Of a stretch of DNA of 64,000 nucleotides, positions 8,466 to 17,051 are shown piece by piece. Source of the stretch: Collinsella sp. AF23-4AC (GTDB lineage Bacteria; Actinomycetota; Coriobacteriia; Coriobacteriales; Coriobacteriaceae); contig NZ_QRVE01000007.1 of the NCBI RefSeq assembly GCF_003462685.1, positions 29,543 through 93,542 on the forward strand, read 5' to 3'. The notes below the pieces were generated by a model. It worked only from the letters and a program-made list of their open reading frames with translations. It was not told the origin of the DNA and made no database searches. The translations under genes and the position numbers were made by a program. How positions within the stretch are numbered: position 1 is the stretch's first letter; each line of letters opens with the position of its first letter.

Positions 8466-9757
8466 TGGATGGCGCACTGTTCGTTCATCGTGAGTTTAAT
8501 GGTTCCTACCAGCTGGTTGGCGTATTAGAGGAAAACGCCGGGCTTCCGATATTCGCCTATGATCCCAAGTATCTCGAGAGTGCTGATGCGGCCCCGATTT
8601 CGGCCTCGCTGCCTTTGTCGGCCGAGGCGTTCAGCCCGGACGTAACGGGCTCCTTTTTCTCTGGCATCATTCCAGAGGGGCAGCTTAATAGGGACCTCGA
8701 GAAAAGGGCGCGAGCGGAACGCGGAGATTACTTTAAGGTGCTCGATTTGGTCCGCGATGAACCCGTCGGCGCTCTTGTTTTGACGCGAGAGCCTTCGGCC
8801 GAGGGTCTCGAAATGGGCTATGAAGAGATAGATGGGGAGCGGCTAAGCAGGCTGGCATACGCACCGGCGGAGGTTGCTTTTGACTTAGCGCTAGAGAGTC
8901 GAATCTCCCTTGCGGGTGCTCAGGCGAAGGTTGGCCTTTACCATACGGGCGATGACCCGTGCGGCGGATGGTACCTGCCTCATGGAGCGGCTCCATCTAC
9001 GCACATCCTCAAGGCGGGGTCGAAAACGTTTCCGGGCGAGACGGTGTGTGAAGCAATGTGCGTTAGAGCCGCATCTCTGATGGACCTATCGGCCGAAGAA
9101 TGCTTTCTAATCCGGGTTGAGGACGCCGAGCCGATTATCGCTGTGAAGCGATTTGATCGAGTAACGTCGGATGACGGACGCTCGGTTGATGGATTGCCAA
9201 TTCCATATCGTTTGCACCAGGAAGATGTTTGTCAGGCCAAGGGTATCTCGCGTGAGCTTAAATATGAGCCGACGGGCGTCAATTATCTGGGACTTATCGT
9301 CGATGCGGTGCGAAGGGTGTCGACTAATCAAATGGAGGATAGGTTCCTTATCGGCTATAACCAGCTGTTCGATTATGCCGTAGGTAACTGCGATAACCAT
9401 CTTAAGAACTGGTCGCTCGTGTGGGACGAAAGTTGGAAACAAGTGAGGTTGGCGCCGCTCTATGACGTGCTGTGCACAACGGTTTACCCCAGCCTTGTTC
9501 GCGAGATGGGCGTCTCGTTTGGTGGGAGCCGGAAGATCGACGATGTAACGCGCGGATCGGTGATGAACCAAATGATCGAGGCGGGTTTGCCCGCGGGAAT
9601 CGTTGCCGGGATGATAGCCGACACCTGCAATGAGGTTCCAGACGCACTAAGAGACGCCGCGCGCGGTCTCAAAGAAGATGGTTTTCCCGAGGCGGAGGTA
9701 ATGTTCGAGAAGATCATTCCAGAAGTACAAGCCCGTCTAAGCAGGATCGCCTCATAA
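8465..9757 (+). CDS. HipA-family serine/threonine kinase toxin
   Basis: A 430-residue HipA protein. The N-terminal subdomain (1-100) precedes the kinase core with SLAGAQAKVGLY (glycine-rich loop), THILK, the catalytic loop GNCDNHLKNWSL and the metal-binding LYDVL motif. HipA kinases phosphorylate aminoacyl-tRNA synthetases (GltX in E. coli) and cause growth arrest and persistence. Catalytic residues appear intact, so it should be active. The pair has lower GC than its neighbours, in keeping with horizontal gain. Confidence 0.92.
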   Translation: MDGALFVHREFNGSYQLVGVLEENAGLPIFAYDPKYLESADAAPISASLPLSAEAFSPDVTGSFFSGIIPEGQLNRDLEKRARAERGDYFKVLDLVRDEPVGALVLTREPSAEGLEMGYEEIDGERLSRLAYAPAEVAFDLALESRISLAGAQAKVGLYHTGDDPCGGWYLPHGAAPSTHILKAGSKTFPGETVCEAMCVRAASLMDLSAEECFLIRVEDAEPIIAVKRFDRVTSDDGRSVDGLPIPYRLHQEDVCQAKGISRELKYEPTGVNYLGLIVDAVRRVSTNQMEDRFLIGYNQLFDYAVGNCDNHLKNWSLVWDESWKQVRLAPLYDVLCTTVYPSLVREMGVSFGGSRKIDDVTRGSVMNQMIEAGLPAGIVAGMIADTCNEVPDALRDAARGLKEDGFPEAEVMFEKIIPEVQARLSRIAS

Positions 9758-9762
9758 CAAAA

Positions 9763-9800
9763 CGCGCCGCCCCGATCGGGGTGGCGCGCCATCTTTCTTA
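9763..9800 (+). terminator. Terminator of hipBA
   Basis: CGCGCCGCCCC pairs with GGGGTGGCGCG around GAT, followed by ATCTTTCTT. Confidence 0.7.
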
Positions 9801-9855
9801 TCAGCCAGCTCGCTGAAGTAAGGCTGCGAAGGCCCCGCGGCCGGTGGGAGCAACG

Positions 9856-10293
9856 CTACTTCACGACCAGGATATCGCAGTCGGTGTTGCGTAGCAGGAA
9901 CGTCGAAATCGAGCCCAGTAGCGCATACTTGATCGAGGACAGGCCGCGGGCGCCGCAGAGCACCAGGTCGGGCTTGACCACGTCGAGCATCTCGTCTTTG
10001 AGCGTCTCGCGAATACGACCGGCGCGAATCATGACCTCGACCTCGGGAATATCAGGATTGGCCTTGGCCTCTTCGAGCTGCTTGGCGATGGAGTTGTTAA
10101 ATGCCTCCTCCAGACCGTTGACCAGATCGACCGGATAGGAACCGGCGCTCTCGAGCGCCGTGGAATCGATAACGTGGCCGATAATCAGCTTAGCGCCGTT
10201 GTTCGCGGCGACCTTGATGGCGCGTGCGAGCACAAAATCCTGCTGCTCAGTACCGTCGAGTGAAACAAATACCTTGGTGTAGCCCTCGTTCAT
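9856..10293 (-). CDS. Universal stress protein (UspA family)
   Basis: A 145-residue single-domain universal stress protein. The ATP-binding signature G-2x-G-9x-G(S) is present as GARGLSSIKYALLGS, so this is an ATP-binding member. GGAGGAAACC lies upstream of the start at 10293. It is transcribed away from uppP. Members of this family support survival during starvation and envelope stress; the trigger here is not visible. Confidence 0.9.
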   Translation of the reverse strand: MNEGYTKVFVSLDGTEQQDFVLARAIKVAANNGAKLIIGHVIDSTALESAGSYPVDLVNGLEEAFNNSIAKQLEEAKANPDIPEVEVMIRAGRIRETLKDEMLDVVKPDLVLCGARGLSSIKYALLGSISTFLLRNTDCDILVVK

Positions 10294-10539
10294 GGTTTCC
10301 TCCTTGGTCTATCGCACGGGCGCGGGGCTCGTGCGTCGGGCGGGCGCGGATGCGTGGCCGCCGGACACTTTATCTTGTTGCAGTTATACCCAAGGATTTG
10401 GGTTTGACCGCTCGCAATTCTGTGAACGGGCGAGTTTTTTGGTAAGGGTAGGCGCAGACGCGCCCGAACGGTTGATAATGGGACATCGCCCGCACCGTCC
10501 GCAGAATAATATCGGCGGGTGTCTAACGAGGGGGTTCCT

Positions 10540-11517
10540 TTGGATATCATCGAGCTTCTAAAATCTGCCTTCATGGGCCTGGTCGAGGGCATTACCGAAT
10601 GGCTGCCCGTTTCGTCGACCGGTCACATGATCTTGGTGGACGAGTTCGTCAAGATGAACGTGAGCGAGACGTTCTGGAATATGTTCCTGGTCGTGATCCA
10701 GCTTGGCGCCATTTTGGCCGTCTGCGTCCTGTTCTTCTACGACCTTAACCCGTTTTCTCCCAGCAAGGGCAAGGAGGGCCGTCGCGACACCTGGGTGCTG
10801 TGGGGCAAGATTGTGCTCGGCTGCATTCCCGCCGCGGCAATCGGTCTGCCGCTCAACGACTGGATGGAGGAGCATTTCTACAATGCTCCCGTCGTGGCAC
10901 TGGCGCTCATCGTATACGGCGTGCTGTTTATCGTGATCGAGAACTGGCGCGCGAACAAGCGCGAGCAGGCTGCTCTTGCCGGTTCGTTTGGTTCTCGTGC
11001 CGTGACGTCGGGTGGGCGTCCCGCTGGCGCACACTTTGCCGCACCCGCTGCGACTGCCGCTGCAGACGACGATGACGATAACCTGGACTTTGGTTCCATC
11101 GCTACGCTCGAGGACCTGAGCTGGAAGACCGCACTGGGCATCGGTTGCTTCCAGGTGCTCTCGCTGGTGCCTGGTACGTCTCGCTCCGGTTCTACCATCA
11201 TCGGTGGCCTGCTTTTGGGCTGCACGCGTTCGGTGGCGTCCAAGTTTACGTTCTTCCTGGCCATCCCTGTCATGTTTGGCGCGAGTGCGCTCAAGCTGGT
11301 CAAGTACTTTATTAAGGGCGGTACGTTCGGTGCCAACGAGGTCGCTATCTTGGGCGTGGGCTGCGTTGTGGCCTTTGTGGTTTCGCTCATCGCCATCAAG
11401 TGGCTCATGGGCTTCGTTCGCCGTCACGACTTTAAGTGCTTCGGTGTTTACCGCATCATCCTGGGCATCGTAGTGCTCGCATATTTCTTCGTTCTGGAGC
11501 CTATGCTCGGCCTGTAA
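10540..11517 (+). CDS. Undecaprenyl-diphosphate phosphatase
   Basis: UppP (BacA), 325 residues, an integral membrane enzyme that recycles undecaprenyl diphosphate to the monophosphate lipid carrier used for peptidoglycan. The two catalytic motifs are present: EGITEWLPVSSTGH near the N-terminus and PGTSRSGST further on. The TTG at 10540 is preferred because GAGGGGG ends 5 bases before it and the protein then begins MDIIELLK like its relatives; the GTG at 10519 has no such site. An unusual ~50-residue hydrophilic insert with five consecutive Asp lies between membrane segments. It is followed by a long palindrome. Confidence 0.92.
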   Translation: MDIIELLKSAFMGLVEGITEWLPVSSTGHMILVDEFVKMNVSETFWNMFLVVIQLGAILAVCVLFFYDLNPFSPSKGKEGRRDTWVLWGKIVLGCIPAAAIGLPLNDWMEEHFYNAPVVALALIVYGVLFIVIENWRANKREQAALAGSFGSRAVTSGGRPAGAHFAAPAATAAADDDDDNLDFGSIATLEDLSWKTALGIGCFQVLSLVPGTSRSGSTIIGGLLLGCTRSVASKFTFFLAIPVMFGASALKLVKYFIKGGTFGANEVAILGVGCVVAFVVSLIAIKWLMGFVRRHDFKCFGVYRIILGIVVLAYFFVLEPMLGL

Positions 11518-11532
11518 CTTGGTTGACGCTGC

Positions 11533-11632
11533 GCGGCGGCCAGAGCGACAACTTGTCATTCAAAGAGGGCGGCATGACCAAAAGGTCTATGCCGCCCTCT
11601 TTTCATGTCAATTTGTTCGCTCTGGCCGCCGC
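11533..11632 (+). ncRNA. Long imperfect palindrome, family copy B
   Basis: A 100-base inverted repeat. The outer arms GCGGCGGCCAGAGCGA and TCGCTCTGGCCGCCGC pair perfectly over 16 bp. An inner stretch with TTCAA on the 5' side and CTCTTTTC on the 3' side matches the internal loop of copies A and C. The tip, GGCATGACC / GGTCTATGCC, is shared with copy C. It lies 15 bases downstream of uppP. Confidence 0.65.
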
Positions 11633-11718
11633 TCGCTACCGTTGCCGTGACATCGGTGGCTCCGTGATTGGTCCAATGGGGTCAGGTTTGGCGGCGGCGC
11701 ACGGAGTCGTGGTGTGAT

Positions 11719-11749
11719 TTGCGTCGGTGTCCGTGCGGCTCGGTATACT
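11719..11749 (+). promoter_or_regulatory. Probable uvrD/pcrA promoter
   Basis: TTGCGT and TATACT are separated by 19 bases, slightly long, about 60 bases before the ATG at 11811. Confidence 0.45.
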
Positions 11750-11810
11750 GGTACGGCTCAAACTATGGCGCTGCCCGCAGGCGCGCCGTCCGTCAGATGA
11801 GGAGTCGCCC

Positions 11811-14711
11811 ATGACCCAGCCCTTGCCCTGGGAAAAGAACACCGCGGTACCCGTGCCGCCCGCGCCGGAACCCGTGCCACTCGATGCATACGCCGCCCCC
11901 GCCGTGCCGGAACCCGAACTTGTCCCGCTCGACATCTACGACGCCCCCGCGCCGGCTCCTGCGCCCGCAAAGCCGCTTGTCGACATCGACAGCCTTAATC
12001 CCGCCCAGCGCGAGGCGGTCCTCACCACCGAGGGCCCGCTGCTGGTCCTTGCCGGCGCCGGCTCGGGTAAGACCCGCGTCCTGACCTTCCGCATCGCGCA
12101 TATGCTCGGCGACCTGGGCGTTAAGCCTTGGCAGGTGCTTGCCATCACGTTTACCAACAAGGCCGCGGCAGAGATGCGTGAGCGTCTGGCGGCGCTCATC
12201 CCCAGCGGCACCCGCGGCATGTGGGTATGCACCTTCCACGCCATGTGCGTGCGTATGCTGCGCGAGGACGCCGACCTGCTGGGCTACACCGGTCAGTTCA
12301 CCATCTACGATGACGATGACTCAAAGCGCATGGTGCGCGATATTATGCAGGCGCTCGGCATCGAGCAAAAGCAGTTTCCCATTAACATGATCCGCAGCAA
12401 GATCAGCTCGGCCAAAAACGCCATGATCGGGCCCGAAGACATGCTCAAGTCCGCCGATAGCCCCAACGACAAAAAGGCCGCGCAGGTCTACCTGGAGCTG
12501 GAGCGCCGCCTGCGTGCTGCCAACGCGATGGACTTCGACGACCTGCTCGTGCGCACGCTCGAGCTGCTGCGCACCCGCCCCGAGGTGCTCGACAAATACC
12601 AGGAGCGCTTCCGCTACATTAGCGTCGACGAGTATCAGGACACCAACCACGTCCAGTACGAGATCGCCAACCTGCTGGCCGCCAAGTACCAAAACCTCAT
12701 GGTCGTGGGCGACGACGACCAGTCCATTTACAGTTGGCGCGGCGCCGACATCACCAACATCCTGGACTTTGAGCAGGACTTTAAAAACTGCAAGACCGTT
12801 AAGTTGGAGCAAAACTACCGCTCCACGGGCCATATCCTGAGCGCCGCCAACGCCGTGGTGCGCCACAACTCGCAGCGAAAGGACAAGCGTCTGTTTACGG
12901 CCGAGGGCGATGGCGAGAAGATCCAAGCCTTCCAGGCGAGCGACGAGCGCGACGAGGGCCGCTGGATTGCCGGCGAGATTGAGAAGCTGCATGCCAAGGG
13001 CACGAGCTACGACGATATCGCCGTGTTCTACCGCACCAACGCCCAGTCGCGTATTCTCGAAGATATGTTCCTGCGTGCGGGCGTGCCCTACAAGATTGTC
13101 GGCGGCACGCGATTCTTCGACCGCGCCGAGATCCGCGATGTCATGGCTTACCTCAAGATGATCGTGAACCCGGCCGACGAGATGAGCGTCAAGCGCGTCA
13201 TCAACACGCCGCGTCGCGGCATCGGCTCCACTTCAATCCAAAAGATTGAGCAGCTGGCGCGCGACAACCGTTGCTCGTTCTTCCAGGCCTGCGAGATTGC
13301 GACAGCCGAGACGGGCATGTTTAGCGCCAAGGTGCGCAATGGCCTGTCGAGCTTTGTGGCGCTGGTGCGCGAGGGCCGTCGCATGGACGGCGAGCTCAAG
13401 GACGTCGTCGAGATGATCGTCGATAAGACGGGGTTGCTGCAGGCTTTTCGTGCCGAGGGCACTATGGAATCCGAGAGCCGCGCCGAGAACATCCAGGAAT
13501 TCCTGGGTGTCGCCGCCGAATTTGAGGAGACACACGAGGATATCGAGGGCACGCTCGAGAGCTTGGAGGAGTTGCGCGCTGCCGGCGTTGCCGACGTGCC
13601 TGCCGGCGCCGAGCCCGAGCCCGTCGTGGTGAGTGCGCCCGCGCCCGAGCCGGGACCCTCCGCCCCGGCATCTTCGTTTGAAGTGCCCATCGGCGCACGT
13701 GACGCCGCGGGCACCAATCCGCTCGATAGCCTGGCCGCTCCGGCACTCTCGCCGCAGGACGCCCTGGCCGCCGCCATCGCGGGCAACGCATATGCCGCGC
13801 CGACGGAGTTGCCGGCGGGTGCCGTGCATGCCGATGAGATTGAGCGCACCTACGGTCCGCTCACCTGTAAGGCGCTTCCCGCACTTATGGAGTGGCTGGC
13901 CCTGCGCTCCGACTTGGATTCCCTGGCCGGCGAGACGCATGCCATCACCATGATGACCATCCACTCCGCCAAGGGCCTGGAGTTCCCGGCGGTGTTCGTG
14001 GCCGGCATGGAGGAGGGCATCTTCCCGCATGTGCACGACTTTAGCGGCAGCGATGACCCGGGCAAGCTCGAGGAGGAGCGTCGCCTGGCCTACGTCGCCA
14101 TCACGCGTGCCCGTAAGCGCCTGTTCTTGACCTATGCGGCCACGCGCCGCACGCATGGCTCAACTTCTGCCAACCCGCGCTCGCGCTTCCTCAACGAGAT
14201 TCCGTTTGAGGATATCGAGTTCAGCGGTATCGGTTCTGCCGGTTTTGAGGGCACGGGCTGGGAGAAGCGCGGCGACCGTCATGGCACCTTTGGCTCGGGT
14301 ATGGGCTCGGATATGTACGGCGGCAAGGTGTTTGGCTCGCATACGCGCTCGACCGGCGGCTCCGCCTCGCGTGGCGGATCGAGCTTCGACGATTTCTTTG
14401 GCGGCAGCAGTTATGGGACCGAGCGTCATCGCGGGGTCTCGCCCGACGCCGGCCGTGTCGCCTCGACCTTTGGCTCGGGTGCATCGCGAGCCAAAAAGCC
14501 GTCGTCCAAGGTGTCGCCGACGGTGGAGCGCAAGGTCGATCGCGCGAGCGCGTCGCAGGACTTTGCCGCGGGCGATACCGTGAGCCACAAGACCTTTGGC
14601 ACGGGTACCGTGATCTCGGTCGCCGGAGACATGATCGAGGTTCAATTCGAAAAGACCGGCCAGACCAAAAAGCTAATGAAGGGCTTTGCACCTATAGTGA
14701 AACTGACCTAG
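11811..14711 (+). CDS. UvrD/PcrA-family superfamily 1 DNA helicase
   Basis: A 966-residue 3'-5' helicase for repair and replication-fork maintenance. Walker A is LAGAGSGKT near residue 90, DEYQDT is the Walker B/DExx box, QNYRST is motif IV, and TIHSAKGLEF is motif V. Two additions stand out: a Pro/Ala-rich N-terminal extension of about 60 residues, and an ~85-residue Ala/Pro-rich insert (near residues 605-690) before the second half of domain 2B. The last ~50 residues form a Tudor-like domain (GDTVSHKTFGTGTV), which in PcrA binds RNA polymerase. The ATG at 11811 follows GAGGAG. Confidence 0.94.
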   Translation: MTQPLPWEKNTAVPVPPAPEPVPLDAYAAPAVPEPELVPLDIYDAPAPAPAPAKPLVDIDSLNPAQREAVLTTEGPLLVLAGAGSGKTRVLTFRIAHMLGDLGVKPWQVLAITFTNKAAAEMRERLAALIPSGTRGMWVCTFHAMCVRMLREDADLLGYTGQFTIYDDDDSKRMVRDIMQALGIEQKQFPINMIRSKISSAKNAMIGPEDMLKSADSPNDKKAAQVYLELERRLRAANAMDFDDLLVRTLELLRTRPEVLDKYQERFRYISVDEYQDTNHVQYEIANLLAAKYQNLMVVGDDDQSIYSWRGADITNILDFEQDFKNCKTVKLEQNYRSTGHILSAANAVVRHNSQRKDKRLFTAEGDGEKIQAFQASDERDEGRWIAGEIEKLHAKGTSYDDIAVFYRTNAQSRILEDMFLRAGVPYKIVGGTRFFDRAEIRDVMAYLKMIVNPADEMSVKRVINTPRRGIGSTSIQKIEQLARDNRCSFFQACEIATAETGMFSAKVRNGLSSFVALVREGRRMDGELKDVVEMIVDKTGLLQAFRAEGTMESESRAENIQEFLGVAAEFEETHEDIEGTLESLEELRAAGVADVPAGAEPEPVVVSAPAPEPGPSAPASSFEVPIGARDAAGTNPLDSLAAPALSPQDALAAAIAGNAYAAPTELPAGAVHADEIERTYGPLTCKALPALMEWLALRSDLDSLAGETHAITMMTIHSAKGLEFPAVFVAGMEEGIFPHVHDFSGSDDPGKLEEERRLAYVAITRARKRLFLTYAATRRTHGSTSANPRSRFLNEIPFEDIEFSGIGSAGFEGTGWEKRGDRHGTFGSGMGSDMYGGKVFGSHTRSTGGSASRGGSSFDDFFGGSSYGTERHRGVSPDAGRVASTFGSGASRAKKPSSKVSPTVERKVDRASASQDFAAGDTVSHKTFGTGTVISVAGDMIEVQFEKTGQTKKLMKGFAPIVKLT

Positions 14712-14713
14712 GC

Positions 14714-14812
14714 GGCTTTCCCAGGCACGGCACCTCGGCCTTCAATCGTCGGGCATGACCTCAAGGTCTATGCCCTCCTCTTTCAGGCCGATCTGCCGCA
14801 CCTGGAAAACCC
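14714..14812 (+). ncRNA. Long imperfect palindrome, family copy C
   Basis: A 99-base imperfect inverted repeat just after uvrD. Its outer ends match copy A (GGCTTTCCCA at left, TGGAAAACCC at right), while its tip matches copy B (GGCATGACC / GGTCTATGCC). The internal loop again shows TTCAATCGTCG opposite CTCCTCTTTC. It links copies A and B into one family. Confidence 0.65.
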
Positions 14813-14842
14813 GTACATCCGGCTGGCGGGCACGCCGGGGGC

Positions 14843-14923
14843 TTTGGTCGCCTGCTCGGGCAGTCCTGCGCAAGACGGAGAGCACATTAAGTGCTCTCCG
14901 GCTCGTGCGGAACTCGCGATCGA
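14843..14923. repeat. Inverted flank of the AbiE cassette, left copy
   Basis: This 81-base core is an inverted copy of 17079-17158, nearly identical apart from a short stretch around GCGCAAGAC. It contains the hairpin GGAGAGCAC / GTGCTCTCC with an ATTAA loop. With its partner it brackets the terminators and the toxin-antitoxin pair between them. Confidence 0.8.
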
Positions 14924-15035
14924 CGTTGTCCATGGCGCCTGTCCGGGGCCTTGGGTAGCGTTGCTTGCGAGCGTCGCTCTGCTTGTTCGCTTTTTGGCCT
15001 GGAGAGCCGGGTGGGCTGATATATAGATATGAGTA

Positions 15036-15082
15036 GGGGCTCTCCCGTACATGGACGGGGGAGCCCCTTGTTGCGTTTTTTT
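15036..15082 (+). terminator. Intrinsic terminator, duplicated copy 1
   Basis: GGGGCTCTCCCGT pairs with ACGGGGGAGCCCC, followed by TTGTTGCG and seven T. The hairpin and its tail are near-identical to 16987-17030, in the same orientation, on the other side of the AbiE-like pair. Confidence 0.85.
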
Positions 15083-15107
15083 GGACTCTTTCTTATGACT
15101 TTAGGGA

Positions 15108-15135
15108 TTGAGCGTTTTATACGATTCAGTATAAT
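15108..15135 (+). promoter_or_regulatory. Promoter of the AbiE-like pair
   Basis: TTGAGC and TATAAT are separated by 16 bases. The likely transcript start is about 40 bases before the first gene. The surrounding sequence is clearly more AT-rich than the neighbours. Confidence 0.65.
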
Positions 15136-15182
15136 TTCAGATAGACGCTAAAATGTAAACGAAATGAAAACGGTGATTGTAC

Positions 15183-16205
15183 ATGCTGCTAAACTGCCTC
15201 CCAAAAAGACTCTTCTCTTTAGAGCTCGCCATCGACCCGGAGCCAGTTGAGATGCAGATTCCTCGCATGTATCTTGAGCGGTATTCGCTTCGCTTGGCAC
15301 GGCTCGGCATGTCTGAGCAGGGCCGTTTTATTGTTGCGGAACCAAAAGAACCGCCCAGTGTCATCTCGGCGCGAAATCTCGTCAATGCAGTGTGCAAGAT
15401 AGATGTTCGCCCGGTGGCAATTTGCTGGGATGCCATGGATTTAGGCTTTATGCGCGCGCTTTCCTCGGAGGGAATCGCATATATCCGAGATGAGCGAAAT
15501 GCGTTTCTGCCGTTTATCGGAGCCATTATTTCCGATGAGGTGCTGGGTGCTTCTCCCGCTGCTCCGCTTTCGCCCCAATCTCAACGAATCGTTTTAAATC
15601 TCATCGCGGGACGATGGGTTGACTGCTCCGCCGGCGACCTAGCGCGTCTGTGTGGTAAAAGCGCAGCAAGCGTAAGCGGCTATCTTTCGGAAATCGCCGC
15701 TATAGCTCCTGGGCTAATCGCGCGGGAAGGCAAAAAGCGTATATTGTGCGACGCCGGGTTGTCGACCGAGACGTTGCTGGATGGGTTTGAGGACTATCTT
15801 CGCACGCCAGTTATAGAACGCATTCGGCTTAAGGGGACAATCGACAGGGTAGATTTGCGTGCCGTTGATGCGCTGCTTTCCGGTGTGTCTGCCCTTAGCT
15901 ATATGTCCGACCTTGCTCATGAAGACTCTGCTCCAACCATTGCTCTCGAAAAGTATCAGCTAGAGGCCTTAAAAGAGCATATGGGCGACAAATGGCTGGA
16001 GGCCCAGTGGTACGAACCGGCTGCTATCGAGATTGAGGTCTGGTCGTATCCCGTGGACGAGCCGTCTGATGTTAGTTTTGACACGACGGGTTTGCAATGT
16101 GTCGACCCGTTCTCCTTATACGTTGCCTGCGCAAAATCGAATTACAAAGACGACCGTCTGCTCGATGCGGTCGAACAGCTCAGGAGGGCGATATGCCAAA
16201 AGTGA
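15183..16205 (+). CDS. AbiEi-like / MarR-type winged-helix antitoxin
   Basis: A 340-residue protein. The N-terminal ~120 residues end in a region resembling the domain that precedes the DNA-binding part of MarR-like regulators (RNAFLPFIGAII). A winged helix-turn-helix follows at about 130-195 (GDLARLCGKSAASVSGYLSE). The C-terminal part contains WSYPVDEPSDV and CVDPFSLYVAC. It overlaps the nucleotidyltransferase gene by 13 bases, the arrangement of type IV AbiE systems where this partner counteracts the toxin and represses the operon. The ATG at 15183 has GGTGA upstream; a TTG at 15177 is possible. Family assignment is by resemblance and context. Confidence 0.65.
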   Translation: MLLNCLPKRLFSLELAIDPEPVEMQIPRMYLERYSLRLARLGMSEQGRFIVAEPKEPPSVISARNLVNAVCKIDVRPVAICWDAMDLGFMRALSSEGIAYIRDERNAFLPFIGAIISDEVLGASPAAPLSPQSQRIVLNLIAGRWVDCSAGDLARLCGKSAASVSGYLSEIAAIAPGLIAREGKKRILCDAGLSTETLLDGFEDYLRTPVIERIRLKGTIDRVDLRAVDALLSGVSALSYMSDLAHEDSAPTIALEKYQLEALKEHMGDKWLEAQWYEPAAIEIEVWSYPVDEPSDVSFDTTGLQCVDPFSLYVACAKSNYKDDRLLDAVEQLRRAICQK

Positions 16206-16960
16206 GGGGAATAGAGCGATTTGCCGACGCCATGAGCAGTTGCAAAGGTGGTTACGTCCTTATTGGTGGAGGGGCCTGCAGCGTTCTATTTGACAGCGAA
16301 GGTGATTCGTTTAGGGCAACCGAAGATTTGGATGTCGTCGTAATTGTTGATGGGGAAGGCGTTGAATTCGCCACTGCATTGTGGGCATTTATCAAAGCAG
16401 CTGGATACGAGGTTGGAAAGGTCGGCGATGGAAAGTGCACTTACTATCGGTTCTGTTTGCCCAAAGGATCAAGGCGAGCCCTAGACTATCCCGGTCAAAT
16501 CGAGTTGTTTGCCCGACATCCTGATTTTGTGCTCGAAGACGAAATGAGCGAGGTAGCTCCTCTTTCCTTTGACGGGGCGATATCGAGTCTTTCCGCCATT
16601 ATTCTCGACGATGGCTACTACGAATTTATTCGCGACAACGCAACGAACGTAGAGGGCATCACGGTGCTCGATGCGCTCCATATCATCCCCCTCAAGATGC
16701 GTGCGCACATTGATATCAACAGGAGCTATGAAGAAGGGCGTCATTGCAACGATAAAGATCGACGAAAGCATCGCTCGGATATTGTTCGACTTGCGGGTTT
16801 GTTGCCGCCTTCGGCTCGCTTGGAGCTAATAGAGCAAATGAGGGCTGATGCCGGAGACTTCTTTGCGGACTTTTCTTCTTATGTAAATCGGCAGACTGAT
16901 CGTAAAGAGAGAGCGCGTCTTCAGGACACACTATCGTTTCTCGAAAAGGTCTACCTATAG
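16193..16960 (+). CDS. AbiEii-like nucleotidyltransferase toxin
   Basis: A 255-residue nucleotidyltransferase-fold protein. The IGGGACSVLF helix and RATEDLDVVV strand carry the GG...DxD-type active-site layout of AbiEii/AbiGii toxins, and LKMRAHIDI resembles their conserved Lys motif. AbiEii toxins transfer nucleotides to cellular targets (for example tRNA acceptor ends) and abort phage infection. AGGAGGGCG lies just before the ATG at 16193, inside the upstream gene. Active-site residues look intact. The pair is monocistronic in a bracketed cassette. Confidence 0.75.
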   Translation: MPKVRGIERFADAMSSCKGGYVLIGGGACSVLFDSEGDSFRATEDLDVVVIVDGEGVEFATALWAFIKAAGYEVGKVGDGKCTYYRFCLPKGSRRALDYPGQIELFARHPDFVLEDEMSEVAPLSFDGAISSLSAIILDDGYYEFIRDNATNVEGITVLDALHIIPLKMRAHIDINRSYEEGRHCNDKDRRKHRSDIVRLAGLLPPSARLELIEQMRADAGDFFADFSSYVNRQTDRKERARLQDTLSFLEKVYL

Positions 16961-16986
16961 GCACCTTGATTCGTTATGTATGGCGA

Positions 16987-17030
16987 GGGGCTCTCCCGTT
17001 TGATGAGCGGGGGAGCCCCTTGTTGCTTTT
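16987..17030 (+). terminator. Intrinsic terminator, duplicated copy 2
   Basis: GGGGCTCTCCCG pairs with CGGGGGAGCCCC, followed by TTGTTGCTTTT. It ends the AbiE-like operon and repeats the terminator at 15036-15082. Confidence 0.85.
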
Positions 17031-17051
17031 GATTGTCGTAGCTAGCCAGAG

